A stretch of DNA of 64,000 nt from Balaenoptera acutorostrata (GCF_949987535.1 NC_080066.1:89299600-89363599), one strand, 5' to 3'. Positions 1-10,404 are shown, numbered from the stretch's first letter. Numbers and translations: made by a program. The notes: generated by a model not told the origin, from the sequence alone.

Positions 1-598
1 GAGTTTGAGAAAGATGTGTTGTAGTCATGGGTAGCATTAGGAAGGACAATGGCACTGGGGATATGTCCGTGACTTAGTGGGGAATGGGGTGGAGGACTAG
101 AAGGAAAAAACTGGGGGGTTTCTTTCCTTGAAGCCCCATGGCCGTGGGCCTTGTCTGAGTGGCTCTTCATGGCCTGCAGGGTCTTCTGGTGAAGCACAGG
201 TGTAGACTCAGGTGTCGGGAGAGCAGCCAGCTCGGGAGGTTGGCCTCGATGGTCCATGACCATGGATTTCGTATCTCCATTGGGTGGCAGCTCTTTCCGA
301 CTGGTCAGCAGGTTACTATACAATTTGGGAGAATCTATATTCTGTTGATATTCCTTGACTGGGCTGTCAAAGAGACCATTCAGCTTGGCAAAACTTCCAC
401 TGGAGTCTGTGCACGACTGGGCAGATTCTGCATCTTTATGGATCTTTCTGTTTTTCCGAACAAACATGTCACGATAGCAGTATACTGCCACACCTGCAAT
501 GAATGCACCCAAAACAAAAGCTGCAAAGACACAGGTGATGAGGACATTCATGTGGACCATTTGGTTGGACTCTCCAGATTGGACTTCCCATCGTACAC
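1..598 (-). CDS. SEMA6D: SEMA6D coding exon: transmembrane helix and start of cytoplasmic tail (partial)
   Basis: This is the largest and probably last coding exon, cut by the window edge. The acceptor is TCTACTGCAG at 608-599 and the first two bases complete G658. It encodes about 17 juxtamembrane residues (VRWEVQSGESNQMVHMN), a hydrophobic helix at about 676-699 (VLITCVFAAFVLGAFIAGVA then VYCY), and a basic stop-transfer region (RDMFVRKNRKIHK). The tail follows, with a proline-rich stretch (FFPSSPPPHSPLSH) of the sort that binds EVH1 or SH3 domains. The frame is open to base 1 (198 full codons plus two bases). About 215 more tail residues and the stop codon should lie to the left. Open frames on the opposite strand here, including one of 157 codons, are shadows. 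Confidence 0.96.
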
Positions 599-2308
599 CT
601 GCAGTAGACACACAGGAAAAGAGTCTGAGTGAGGAGCTTCTTTAAAACAATATTAGCCAGCAAATGGCTCCCATTGAACCAACACTACCTTCGCATGGTC
701 CATATGCTTAGCTTGGAGGGTGAGGTGGACTCCAAAATTCCATATTTTTTTCTTTAATCCCAATAGGATCCCCAGAGACATTTATGATCGCTACAAATAC
801 CAGGGTAACTCTAATCTTCCACTGATCTGTATTTGTCTTTTCCCCTCTAATCCCTCTTAAATAGTTGTTACATAACATTCAAAATTTTAAGAGTTTCTAC
901 CTAAAAATTAGAGCTAGAAAGTATATATTTTCTAAGTGGCCCATTTTAAACTCATAAAATGTTTTTTTCTCATGATTTTCTCTTAATTCATAAATCAGGA
1001 TTAAAGGGCAGCTACTGGGATTAGGGAAATGTATGAATTGGCATAAATATATATTTTGCTAAAATAATTATGCCATCTTAATTAGAATGAAAGTATATAG
1101 TTCGTTCACAAACTAAAAGCATCTGCTTGGTCACTGTTAGCTACAAATGTAGCCTTTCATGTTTACTTTGATTTTTTTTTTCATTCCATCTTGGAGTGAA
1201 GCACTCTTGAATTGCCTGCTATGAAAGAAATCCAGACAGTCTAAGGAAATATACTATGTTAAGTAATATTATCCAATTGTCTTAAGATATTTAAGAAATA
1301 TTTAAATTAGACTAGAATAAGAAGAGTGAATTAGTTTATAATTATTGGGATTTTTAATGCAACCACAGACATCTAGACGTGTTAGTTTAAGAGGTATCCA
1401 AGTCTGTTACATGCTACAAGCACAGCTATCCCAGAGTAAGGTAAGTCAGAGTGATTTGAAGATTCTGTTGCTCTAGGTTAGTACTAAGGCCTTTGAACAT
1501 TAGTTGTTTTTAACCAATGTTGAGGGCTATGGAATTCAGTGGCATTGTGAAAGACAAAGAAAGAAATGTAGAGAGAAATGGAATTACTAAAGAAAATAAA
1601 AGAGGAAGAATGATTATAAAATTGTTTACAATGAAAACAAATAAAACCAAAATCAACAGATGTAAATCATAAATGACAATGCACTGCTATAAAAACTGAT
1701 TGGAAACCTGATACCACAGTTTAGTGAGCACTAAAGGATAGATTTTTTCCCAGAGTGATCTGTCTAACAAGGTAACTCAGCAGACAGCTCTTTGATAAAT
1801 GCTTCTATTATGGGCTGAAAATGATAGTTACGGACAAGCACTCTGTTAGGTTTTAGTGCTTGTGGCATTCAAACAAGTTTGCGCCTCCCTTACTTTTCAG
1901 ATTGCATTGTAAATTGCAGCTAAACAAAAGTCTGGGAAAGGCTCCTCAACAAAACATCCGATATCAGGATATTTGCAGTTAATGGGTTTTGTTTTTGGAT
2001 ATCGCTGGGGTGACCCTCGGAATTCTCTGAAACCCAGCAGAGTGTAGCTTCTTCAGACAGAAGCCAACACGGATTAGATTGTCTGAGTGGCTGTTTCACC
2101 AACTCCTTCTTCAACAGCTTTCCGCCTCTTTCATCTGCTAAGGAATGCACGCTCCACGTAACCACAGAAAACCGGTGTGACCGTGGCCAGTGGCGGCGAT
2201 GGTAACAACAGAGGCAGCTCCGTCCGGCTTCACCTCCACACGTTCCTCAGAGACATTAGGAATCAGGTTTCCACTCAGTGAGAGATGAGTTCCCTGGTGA
2301 GGCCTTAC
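599..2308. other. SEMA6D intron, nothing recognised
   Basis: This is intron between the stalk exon and the transmembrane exon. It is AT-rich, with no convincing repeat or exon that I can name. Short open frames near 1,920-2,360 are chance frames or read-through from the exon at 2,309. Confidence 0.7.
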
Positions 2309-2476
2309 CCTTTGGGATACCTGATAAAGGATCAGTAAAATCAGAAGTGTTTGGGTCATCTTGAACTACAAATTTCCGGGAGCTGGTCAGTTTAGGTCTC
2401 CAGGTATCAATCACTTTAGGTGTAATTTCTGGGATACTTGCCATTGTGGTAACAGAAGATGAAGATACCTCCATGT
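2309..2476 (-). CDS. SEMA6D: SEMA6D coding exon: stalk segment, symmetric cassette
   Basis: This exon of 168 nt is phase 1 at both ends, so it can be skipped without shifting frame. It encodes D602 to G658, from MEVSSSSVTTMASIPEITPK to DPLSGIPKG. The segment is rich in Ser/Thr/Pro, with a sequon N644-T-S, as expected for an extended, O- and N-glycosylated membrane-proximal stalk. The acceptor is weak, with a poor pyrimidine tract (TTTGCCACCACAG), while the donor GG|GTAAGG is good. That pattern suits a regulated exon, and human SEMA6D isoforms differ in just this region between PSI and membrane. Confidence 0.94.
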
Positions 2477-3963
2477 CTGTGGTGGCAAACAGATGTTTAT
2501 TAACATGGGTAGTGACAGCGGATTGCTTCTGACTGGTCTGTTGTACTTTCAAGTGAAGTTTAAGCAAATTTTATGAGAAAGCCTGTTCTAGGATTTCATA
2601 AAAACACATCCAAGGAGATTATACCAAATCCCTTTCTTGCAAGGGAAAAATATAAGCTACAAATGAACAATAAAGACATATTAAGCAGATTTCGAACTTG
2701 AAGACACTGAAAATACTCCTCTACGAAGCCTCTGCGGTGATTAATGACACTCATGGAGAAGGTACGATGGATCCCAAAGACTAATTGCTAGTTTCTCATC
2801 CTTTTGTGAGACAACATCACTTCTTTTTGTGTCTATTTTTTTAAAGCATTTTCATAGATGGTTGGAAACTGTATTGCCTTCACTGGGGAACCTACAGTGT
2901 AATGTCATCAGAAAACACCTGATTAGGTCTGCATAAACACTTGACTTCGGACCTGACAAAGAGGCTGTCCTGCTTTACCGCAGACGTCTCGTCTATCTGT
3001 AGATGACTGACTGCACTGAGGGCTCACCATCCACGCTAAAGCACTGAAGCAGGGATGAACCTTGTCCGTGCCTTCCAAAATGCCCGGGGAGTTTCTTCCA
3101 AAGAGTTAGCAGCAACTCATGCAAAAGAAATGGCATTTACAAGCTGAATAAGGATGTTCTGATACACAAGATCTTCCATCCTTTTCTCCCCTCTGAGGAA
3201 TGAAACTGCTGGTAAGTTTTAGAACCAGCAATAGGATCGGGAGTAACTTAACCTCTTAGCGTGTCTATTACTGATTTCTGCCAAGTAGATTTTCCCTCAA
3301 AATGTAAGCCTATGATCTTAGGTTAAACCCCTGGAGACCCCAGTTCAGACTGGTGCAACGGTCACACATGAAGACTCCAAAACGGATGCAGACAAGAGGG
3401 GCACAGGGAGCCCAGTGAACATCTTAATACATCAGAAACCAGCTTCATTCGATGGGAACCTCTTTCACACCACTGAGACCACAACATTCAAAGGTTTCTG
3501 GGATTACCGCAAACCATTCAGAAAAGATCTCTCAAATTTATAAATACACATTTTGGGGAAATGTGTATTTGTTTAGTAGGTCTTAGGAAAGGTGAGGAGA
3601 GAAGGGGTAAATAATGAAATTCTGCCATCCGTTCAATACAGATGGCCAGAGGGAACATTCACAATGCACAGGGGTGAGAGAGAAGAAAGCTTGGGTGGAC
3701 GGGCGTGCAGCTGGAATGCAGCCTATGTTAATCCATTGGATTTTTCTTAAAGGATGTGCCTTGGTCAATGATGGGCTGTAAACATGCTACACAGGGTGAA
3801 GTGCTGAATAAGAAAAAGTCTTTCGGACCATCAGGGGGGTTATGAGTCAAAGCACAAAAATGAAGGGCTGCCAAACTGTGCAAAAGGAGGGGAGAAGGGG
3901 CTGAAAATGCTGAACTGAAGGAAAGAAAAGGTTGTTAATTCAAAAAAATGAAAAAAAACTAAC
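2477..3963. other. SEMA6D intron, nothing recognised
   Basis: This intron lies between two in-frame stalk cassettes. I see no interspersed repeat. Additional isoform-specific exons could hide here, but no segment stands out. Confidence 0.65.
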
Positions 3964-4020
3964 CAGATGTTGGACCGCCAAATATTTTGTAATCTGGTGT
4001 AGTTGAAGTAGGCAAAATTT
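3964..4020 (-). CDS. SEMA6D: SEMA6D coding exon: small symmetric stalk cassette
   Basis: This micro-cassette of 57 nt (19 codons) is phase 1 at both ends and encodes EILPTSTTPDYKIFGGPTS plus the first base of D602. The acceptor TTAATTCTTTTAG is good; the donor TCTG|GTTAGT is below consensus. It can be skipped in frame. It lies between PSI and the transmembrane helix, the part that distinguishes the known human isoforms. Confidence 0.93.
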
Positions 4021-4377
4021 CTAAAAGAATTAAAGGAACAAGTAATCAGTAAAAAGTAACCAAAAGAAAGCAAAAATTTACGAATTCCAATTAACTCAAA
4101 AAGTCAAAAGAAAGGACTATAAATTAAAAGATTAACCTACCGCTTAGACTACCTTTCTCTAGATTTCCTACAAGATTGTAAATGGTGAAGGAAAAAAAAA
4201 GTAAGATTCTTCTCTAATGTATCCCCATGACCAAATAGCTCAGCTTTTGTGAAGTTTAAGTTAAATGCTAGGTGGCATGTGTCCTGAGTCATTATAAAAG
4301 GCTGATTGTAAAATAATGTTCACGTGCAAATGTGGTCAAAAAGAAGCACCAGGAGGGAAAGGAAGATTCGGTCTTAC

Positions 4378-4478
4378 CATGGCAGTCCCCTAGATGGGCT
4401 GTGTTCCCATATTCCGTGTCCTGTTCAAATCCTCCAGCGCTGTGGTTATGGAAAGCAAAGAAGTCTTCAGTTAACAGC
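4378..4478 (-). CDS. SEMA6D: SEMA6D coding exon with two alternative in-frame acceptors
   Basis: The long form starts at 4478 after CCTATGAAG and encodes L549 to H582 plus one base. It begins LLTEDFFAFHNHS, continues AGGFEQDTEYGNTAHLGDCH, and ends at donor CATG|GTAAGA. A second acceptor, CATAACCACAG, lies inside the exon and would start it at 4439. It drops exactly 39 nt (13 codons) and keeps the frame (CT|C = Leu, then AGGFEQD). Both acceptors correspond to human protein isoforms I remember (GMLAEGYEQ and GMLLLTEDFF). The skipped segment holds the sequon N560-H-S. The whole exon is phase 2 to 1, so skipping it entirely would shift the frame. Confidence 0.93.
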
Positions 4479-4917
4479 CTTCATAGGAACACAAGTGACA
4501 ACCAGAGCAGAACCAAGAACACAGACGGATTAGTAAGGATGAGCAGACAGAAAAAAAAAGGACATTTCAACATAGCTTGCTAAAATGAGTATTTCTATGA
4601 AACATTTGGTAACTAGAATGTTTAAGAGAGCAGAAGAGAATTGGTTCTTTCTCTCCATCCATTTCCCGTAGGTATTTCACTGTCTACAATCTCCTTTCCC
4701 TCACAGCTCCAGATTTTCTTTTTTTTCCTTCTCCCATACAAAACAAACAAACAAACAAAAAACACAAACAGAAAAAAGGAAAGAAAGAAAGAAAAGTAAA
4801 GCAAAAAAGAAAAGTAGTGTTATTGGAAGTTTTCTAAAATTTCTAGCTTTAGAGTCCCTGGAGAAGATAGAAGCACATCTGGAGAAGATCTCAGCTAATG
4901 TGACAAAGTATACTTAC

Positions 4918-4995
4918 AGCATCCCTGGGGTCACTTGACCACAGGCCCCTGGGCTTAACCAGCCACAGTACGGGTCTCGAGATGCAATACAAGAC
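4918..4995 (-). CDS. SEMA6D: SEMA6D coding exon: PSI domain, second half
   Basis: This exon encodes K523 to M548 plus two bases: SCIASRDPYCGWLSPGACGQ then VTPGM. The motif SRDPYCGW is the signature of the plexin-semaphorin-integrin (PSI) cysteine knot that follows the Sema propeller. The acceptor TTTTATACAG and donor ATGCT|GTAAGT are standard. Compared with the human sequence as I recall it (WLSQGSCGRV), two or three substitutions fall in the loop after CGW, none of them at cysteines. Confidence 0.95.
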
Positions 4996-5090
4996 CTGTA
5001 TAAAACCAAACAGAACGTAACTTGAATTTTCTCATCATCAAAGGTAATGACGCTGTAAGACCCGGGATAAGGAAAGAAACATCGGCCTAC

Positions 5091-5231
5091 TTTTTACATG
5101 ATCCATACCGCTCACAGCGACTGAGGGGGATGCGGATAACACAGCTAGAGAACGCCACGTATAAAGCATGATGATCTTTATCCAGCTGGAGTGAGATGAC
5201 CTTTCTGTCCTCCTCATTCTCCGCATTGCAC
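5091..5231 (-). CDS. SEMA6D: SEMA6D coding exon: end of Sema propeller and start of PSI
   Basis: This exon encodes K476 to K523, including the last Sema blade (ALYVAFSSCVIRIPLSRC) and the PSI opening (CERYGSCKK). The acceptor is CCCACAATATAG; the donor AAAAA|GTAGGC is weaker than consensus. A CHR SINE has inserted so that its target-site duplication starts 44 nt upstream of the acceptor, leaving only a short stretch for branch point and pyrimidine tract. A good branch site, TACTAAAC (adenine at 5265, position -34), remains in that stretch. Confidence 0.95.
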
Positions 5232-5264
5232 CTATATTGTGGGAGACATTTTGAACATATACGT

Positions 5265-5265
5265 T
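5265..5265 (-). promoter_or_regulatory. SEMA6D: Predicted branch-point adenine for the exon at 5091-5231
   Basis: On the minus strand the sequence TACTAAAC (5270-5263) is nearly the ideal UACUAAC branch site and lies 34 nt before the acceptor. It sits between the acceptor and the SINE target-site duplication. This is a prediction from sequence alone. Confidence 0.55.
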
Positions 5266-5290
5266 TAGTAAGTCAAAAGCTACAGGAACT

Positions 5291-5607
5291 TGGGGCTTCC
5301 CTGGTGGCGCAGTGGTTGAGAGTCTGCCTGCTAATGCAGGGGACACGGGTTCGAGCCCTGGTCTGGGAAGATCCCACATGCCACGGAGCAGCTGGGCCCG
5401 TGAGCCACAACTACTGAGCCTGCGCGTCTGGAGCCTGTGCCCCGCAATGGGAGGAGCCGCGATAGTGAGAGGCCCGCGCACCGCGATGAAGAGCGGTCCC
5501 TGCACCGCGATGAAGAGTGGCCCCCACTTGCCGTAACTAGAGAAAGCCCTCGCACGAACCGAAGACCCAACACAGCCAAAAATAAAGAAATAAATAAATA
5601 AAGTAGC

Positions 5608-5631
<24 letters not shown>
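5291..5631 (+). mobile_element. CHR-type tRNA-derived SINE
   Basis: The element is full length: tRNA-like head (GGCTTCCCTGGTGGCGCAGTGG, then the B-box-like GGTTCGAGCCC), conserved body and a long A-tail. It is flanked by a 16-bp target-site duplication (AAAAGCTACAGGAACT at 5,275-5,290 and 5,632-5,647). The body has a local duplication of the CCGCGATGAAGAG segment. It is inserted in a SEMA6D intron, antisense to the gene, with its head towards the downstream acceptor. Confidence 0.93.
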
Positions 5632-5638
<7 letters not shown>

Positions 5639-6049
5639 ACAGGAACTATACGAGGCAAGTGAGGCTTGGTTTTTGCAATTATTGAGAGCTGGGGAGGCGT
5701 TGAGGAATACTCTCAGTAGCAAACCAGGCACGCACGTAGTTTAGGAAGTAATAATTATGTGATTCATCTTCTACTGCTCTGCATGGCTGGTTTAATTTCA
5801 GGCTGGACAAAGGGTTTTTTAAAGATTGGCTTCCCGTTCTGATGATCGAAGGGAATTGCATTTGTGAAGAGCATGTTAGACTATAGGGAAGAAAAAGGAT
5901 AACGTTTTAATGCATTTAAATCTTCCTGTGCTAGATATTTCTGGATCTCTCCTTAGTCTTCTTTGCTCCATTTCTCTCATCTATTTTCTTGTTTGTTTTA
6001 ATGGTCCACGTAATTTTTTATATCAGTGGTTAGAAGAATTACGGTGTAC

Positions 6050-6072
6050 TGTGTGTGTGTGTGTGTGTGTGT
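6050..6072. repeat. (GT)n microsatellite
   Basis: An uninterrupted GT run of about 11 units in a SEMA6D intron. Confidence 0.9.
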
Positions 6073-6387
6073 TTGCAATCAACTGTCTGCTCCATGTAGC
6101 GTCCTGAAATACATCTGCAAGGTAAGAGGGTGGTGGCAAAATATTCTCATTTTCCACAGGTGACAAACAAGGGCTGAATTATTTTTAAACTCATCACCGT
6201 CCACCCTCCAAGCCCTAGTGGACTCAGGAAAACAACAGACCCGGGTTTTACTTCAGTGAGGAAAAAAACAAACCAAAAAAACCCCACTAATATGCCAAAC
6301 CACTGCTAATTTAGAGCGCTGAAAGGAAATGACTAGATGAAACACACACTGGAAGTACTAAAGAGTGTTCTCCTAAAATATACCTAC

Positions 6388-6561
6388 TTTGCATGGTTGT
6401 ACGCTTCGATCTCTTCCAGTAACACGCTGTCATTCAAAGAGAAAGGACTGGTCTTTGCCAAAACTTTAAGTACCATGCCAGCTTCCGAGCCAACAAAGAT
6501 GACTGTGTAGTTCTGGTGGGGTCCAGCAGAATGGTCAACGGCAACGGCCGTCAGTCTGTAC
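6388..6561 (-). CDS. SEMA6D: SEMA6D coding exon: Sema domain blade
   Basis: This exon encodes R418 to A475 plus two bases of K476, including YRLTAVAVDHSAGPHQNYTV, FVGSEAGMVLKVL and LLEEIEAYNHA. Sequons are at N435-Y-T and N461-D-S. The sequence YTVIFVGSEAGMVLKV is a typical semaphorin strand with the conserved Gly pair. The acceptor is CTGCTGGCAG; the donor GCAAA|GTAGGT is usable but not AG-preceded. Confidence 0.95.
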
Positions 6562-6654
6562 CTGCCAGCAGAGGGGGAGTCGGGTCAGGGGGGGAGGGCA
6601 ACAGGAAGGGAAGCCACTGGATGGGAGAGGGCCCGTGTTTCTGCACAGTCTTAC

Positions 6655-6810
6655 CTGATCCGAGTCTTCGTGAACCAGGGCTCGTCGGCAATGGGTGGGA
6701 CGGCAGAGTCCATCAGGGGGTGGGATTTAATGAACGACAGGGTTTCATCCGGGAAATCGATGGAGGTTTTATAAGCTTCGGCAAGTCCATGCTTTGCACA
6801 ACAGCCAGGC
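6655..6810 (-). CDS. SEMA6D: SEMA6D coding exon: Sema domain
   Basis: This exon encodes R366 to I417 plus two bases: PGCCAKHGLAEAYKTSIDFP, then DETLSFIKSHPLMDSAVPPI, then ADEPWFTKTRI. The PRPGCC and DETLSFIKSHPLMD motifs are semaphorin hallmarks (extrusion and following blade). Acceptor TTCCTTTCAG and donor ATCAG|GTAAGA are strong. A 116-codon open frame on the plus strand across this exon is a shadow. Confidence 0.96.
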
Positions 6811-7125
6811 CTGAAAGGAAAATAGTGTGTTTTGTCCCCCCATCACAATTTGTATCTAGGGATTAGGTGTCCATTCTGGAAGAAGAGGTCGAGAGAGAAA
6901 GGAGAGTAAGCCAAACCGGAGGAGCGATGCTGTTTCCCTGAACTCTGCGGGCTCTCCACATTCAGGCTCTCAGAGTCATATTCACGGACTTTCTGTCTGT
7001 AGCGCTGCGCAGGGACCCTTCCTGGAGTGGGAGGTTGGCCCAGCTGCTCTCTGAGGATGGATGCTTCCCGTGACCAGAGGGTTTTGTCAAAGACAAAAAT
7101 CCTCTCCGTTTTTTTTTTTCCTTAC

Positions 7126-7257
7126 CTTGGCTTCGGTACTTTGTCTTCAGGGACTGCTGTCCAAACGGAATCTGGAGTTTTCTGTTCTTTAAACCGTCCT
7201 CTGAATACTTTTTCAATGTCATCCATGCTAAATGCACAGACTGCAGACCCAGGAATG
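7126..7257 (-). CDS. SEMA6D: SEMA6D coding exon: Sema domain
   Basis: This exon encodes S322 to P365 plus two bases of R366: [20 protein letters not shown], then [20 protein letters not shown], then [11 protein letters not shown] and F-x-G-x-FKEQ are conserved semaphorin motifs. The acceptor follows a CCTCTTTTTCAG tract; the donor is CCAAG|GTAAGG. Confidence 0.96.
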
Positions 7258-7355
7258 CTGAAAAAGAGGAACAGTATCAGGCGACAACGGGCCTGTTCTC
7301 GGCTCCCACAAGCGAGATACGGAAGGCCTTTTGAAGTGCCAAGGATCTGTTCTCA

Positions 7356-8296
<941 letters not shown>

Positions 8297-8385
8297 CTTG
8301 CCTAAATTATTATGTTCTACAGCAATTTCTCGAAAGAAGAAATAAACATAGTTTCCATATTCGATGGCATGAAGAAAGTGTGGCT
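8297..8385 (-). CDS. SEMA6D: SEMA6D coding exon ending at a GC splice donor
   Basis: This exon encodes E220 to K249: [20 protein letters not shown] then AVEHNNLGK. The YVYFFFRE motif is typical of semaphorins. The acceptor is TTCTCTTTCAG. The exon must end after AAG, because the next exon starts GCT-GTA-TAT (AVY), so the intron begins GCAAGT: a GC-AG intron with an otherwise perfect donor (AAG|GCAAGT). No GT nearby would keep the conserved frame. Confidence 0.95.
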
Positions 8386-9073
8386 CTGAAAGAGAAATTG
8401 AAAACAAACTGGTTCCTAAAGGATAATTCAATTAGTATCGGACCCTGACTGCCAGGCATGACTGACAGAGGTCACATTGCTACATTCAAGCCAAGGAGAA
8501 CTCTGATATGCCAGCAAGTCTGTGCAGTCCCAGTATGGGTGTGTTGAAGCTTCAGGGAACCCAGAGTCTTTAATGTTAGCTAATGGACTAGAAAAAGCCT
8601 ACAGGGAAATGAACTACAACAAAGGTCTTTGTTTCAACAGACTTATTCATTAACCTGTAGTTAACTAGGGAAGGAAACTTCTTACGTTGAAAATAAAACA
8701 ATCTTGATTTCTGGACTCCAAAGATCAAAATAACTCTGCAGATACGAACTAACGATTCCCAGGGTTAACTTTCCAGGGTGGGTAGATGGAAGTGGGCAAG
8801 GACTATTTCATGCATTTAGAGTTAGGCAAATGGCACACAGAATTGAGATCTTTTTTTTTGAGGTCACCTAGGATAAAAATCTACTTTCCTGACATGGCTA
8901 CCGGTCTCCTCATCCCCCATTAGTGCTCCCGTTCACAACCAAGGCAGCCTATACTTGGCTCTAAACAAACAATATAAAGTCATGCACTGAATTTCCTGAT
9001 GCCCAGGTCTCCTGTTCCCACTCGGCCATGCTACTTCCCTTGGTGATCCCACAAAGCTGTTCTTCAAAGATAC

Positions 9074-9193
9074 CTTTGATCCACTTGGAATCATATTTTA
9101 TAGTACGAAGGGCAGATCCATCGCCCATGCTTCGATAAATAACAGCATCACTGGCCAAGAAGTCAGCCACTGTGGCAGAATACAGCTTCCCAT
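9074..9193 (-). CDS. SEMA6D: SEMA6D coding exon: Sema domain
   Basis: This exon encodes D180 to K219 plus one base: [20 protein letters not shown], then [39 protein letters not shown] is strongly conserved among class 6 semaphorins. The acceptor is CTTTGGTTTCAG; the donor is CAAAG|GTATCT. Confidence 0.96.
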
Positions 9194-9339
9194 CTGAAAC
9201 CAAAGTTATAATTTAGATAAAATAGCCATAATTATCCTAAGTGTGTTATCTTATATAGTGTATTATATCCTTTGGAGTGATTTCACCTCCATTATTGCTA
9301 CATATACAAATAAATCTAAACCTGATGCTCATAATCAAC

Positions 9340-9465
9340 CTGTGACAGGTTGACCCACGGTATCATCTAAGTTTACAGATGAGGGATTGAAGCATCAAAA
9401 AGTTAAGCAACTTATTCAGGGTCACTGGCCTAGTTAACAACAGAGTCAAGTGTCAGAATACTTAT
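9340..9465 (-). repeat. MIR fragment, antisense
   Basis: The stretch with TTTACAGATGAGGGATTGAA followed by a degenerate AGTTAAGCAACTT and GGGTCACTGGCC resembles the reverse complement of the MIR core. It is degenerate, as expected for an ancient SINE. Confidence 0.6.
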
Positions 9466-9636
9466 AATATGCTCACTTTTAATTCCTCTTTTTTGAAAAC
9501 TTGTTCATAGCTTTTAGTCTTTGAAACACCTGTGTCAAGGCAGCTATCCTAGTTATGAGCTTTTTTCTTCCTTTAAATTCCTTTTGCACCTTCAATGTCA
9601 TTAATCATTTATATTCATTACACTAAAGAATCTTAC

Positions 9637-9727
9637 CAGCGAAAAGGGCAACGTTGGTTTGTCTGGCATCAAATGGGCACCTTGCCAAGCCACTAATTTC
9701 TTCCCCATCATACTCTAAGGTATTCAA
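9637..9727 (-). CDS. SEMA6D: SEMA6D coding exon: Sema domain
   Basis: This exon encodes L150 to A179 plus one base: LNTLEYDGEEISGLARCPFD then ARQTNVALFA. GLARCPFD is the semaphorin motif (G-x-A-x-CPFD). The acceptor has a long TTTTCTTTTGTAG tract; the donor is CGCTG|GTAAGA. Confidence 0.96.
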
Positions 9728-9961
9728 CTACAAAAGAAAAATAAATAGCTAGTGTCATATCTGTTCAATGTACAAGTTTGAAGGCAATACTGCTTTATTT
9801 GCACTGAAATTCTATGGGAAGAATTCTGTCTTTCTTCCTCCATAGCATTAGAGACAAAACAAATTACTGGGTCTATAGGAGAAAGGATTTGACGCTAACG
9901 ACATTCCAGTAAAGGAAGAAAAGTTGATTTAAAAAAAGCACATTGTATAAAATATACTTAC

Positions 9962-10063
9962 CCTATAGTATCTACACATGGGATTAAAAGCATTGGTGCC
10001 ACAAACAAACGCCATCTCATCGTTTCTCGGAACAAATACTTTAATAAAGTTGTGGCATTCATC
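9962..10063 (-). CDS. SEMA6D: SEMA6D coding exon: Sema domain, first conserved blade
   Basis: This exon of exactly 34 codons (116-149) reads DECHNFIKVFVPRNDEMAFV then CGTNAFNPMCRYYR. It contains the semaphorin signature ECHNFI and the C-G-T-N-A-x-x-P-x-C motif. The residue before FVCGTNAF is Ala (codon GCG); I recall Val in human SEMA6D. The acceptor is TACTTTCTTTAG; the donor is TATAGG|GTAAGT. Confidence 0.96.
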
Positions 10064-10171
10064 CTAAAGAAAGTAACAATTACATTAACATTAGACATTC
10101 CGTATGCTTACACTGTGGGCTCAAGCCCCCACAGAGACTCAATCTAGTAGGCATTTGTTTGTTTCACTTAC

Positions 10172-10234
10172 TTTATGCTTGCCTTTCATAGCACAGTTTT
10201 CTCGATCCTGTTGTCTTGACCGCCATGTCAGTTT
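10172..10234 (-). CDS. SEMA6D: SEMA6D coding exon: Sema domain
   Basis: This small exon of 21 codons (95-115) reads KLTWRSRQQDRENCAMKGKH then K. The pattern W-x-x-x-x-x-D-x-x-x-C-x-x-K-G-K is the conserved N-terminal semaphorin motif before ECHNFI. The acceptor is TTGATTGATACAG; the donor is CATAAA|GTAAGT. Confidence 0.95.
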
Positions 10235-10343
10235 CTGTATCAATCAAGCAAACCAAAGTTCAATATTTTAAATATTGAGGGGAGAGGGACATTACCCAAG
10301 TTCTGAGGGAGTGCAAATAAATTTGCCAACTACACTTGCTCAC

Positions 10344-10404
10344 CTTGTTTGGTATTACTTCTGTTTTGGGGATTTCATTTAAGTTTACTGTATAAACTTG
10401 ATCC
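10344..10404 (-). CDS. SEMA6D: SEMA6D coding exon: Sema domain
   Basis: This exon completes R74 and encodes residues 75-94: DQVYTVNLNEIPKTEVIPNK. The preceding exon ends LYIAG-R, so the junction rebuilds the semaphorin motif LYIAGRDQVYTVNL. The acceptor is TTGTTTCCAACAG; the donor is AACAAG|GTGAGC. Confidence 0.95.

Noticed and set aside
159..632. Plus-strand open frame of 157 codons
   Set aside because: It lies antisense over the SEMA6D transmembrane exon. The minus strand encodes a continuous, recognisable protein here, so this frame is a shadow.
5291..5380. tRNA gene calls at the SINE heads
   Set aside because: The A- and B-box-like parts belong to tRNA-derived SINE heads; the cloverleaf is not intact and an A-tail plus target-site duplications show retroposition.
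5038..5658. Minus-strand open frame of 206 codons
   Set aside because: It joins antisense SINE sequence with a SEMA6D exon in the wrong frame. Similar frames recur in every CHR SINE copy (11.3, 17.6, 28.8, 45.9 kb).
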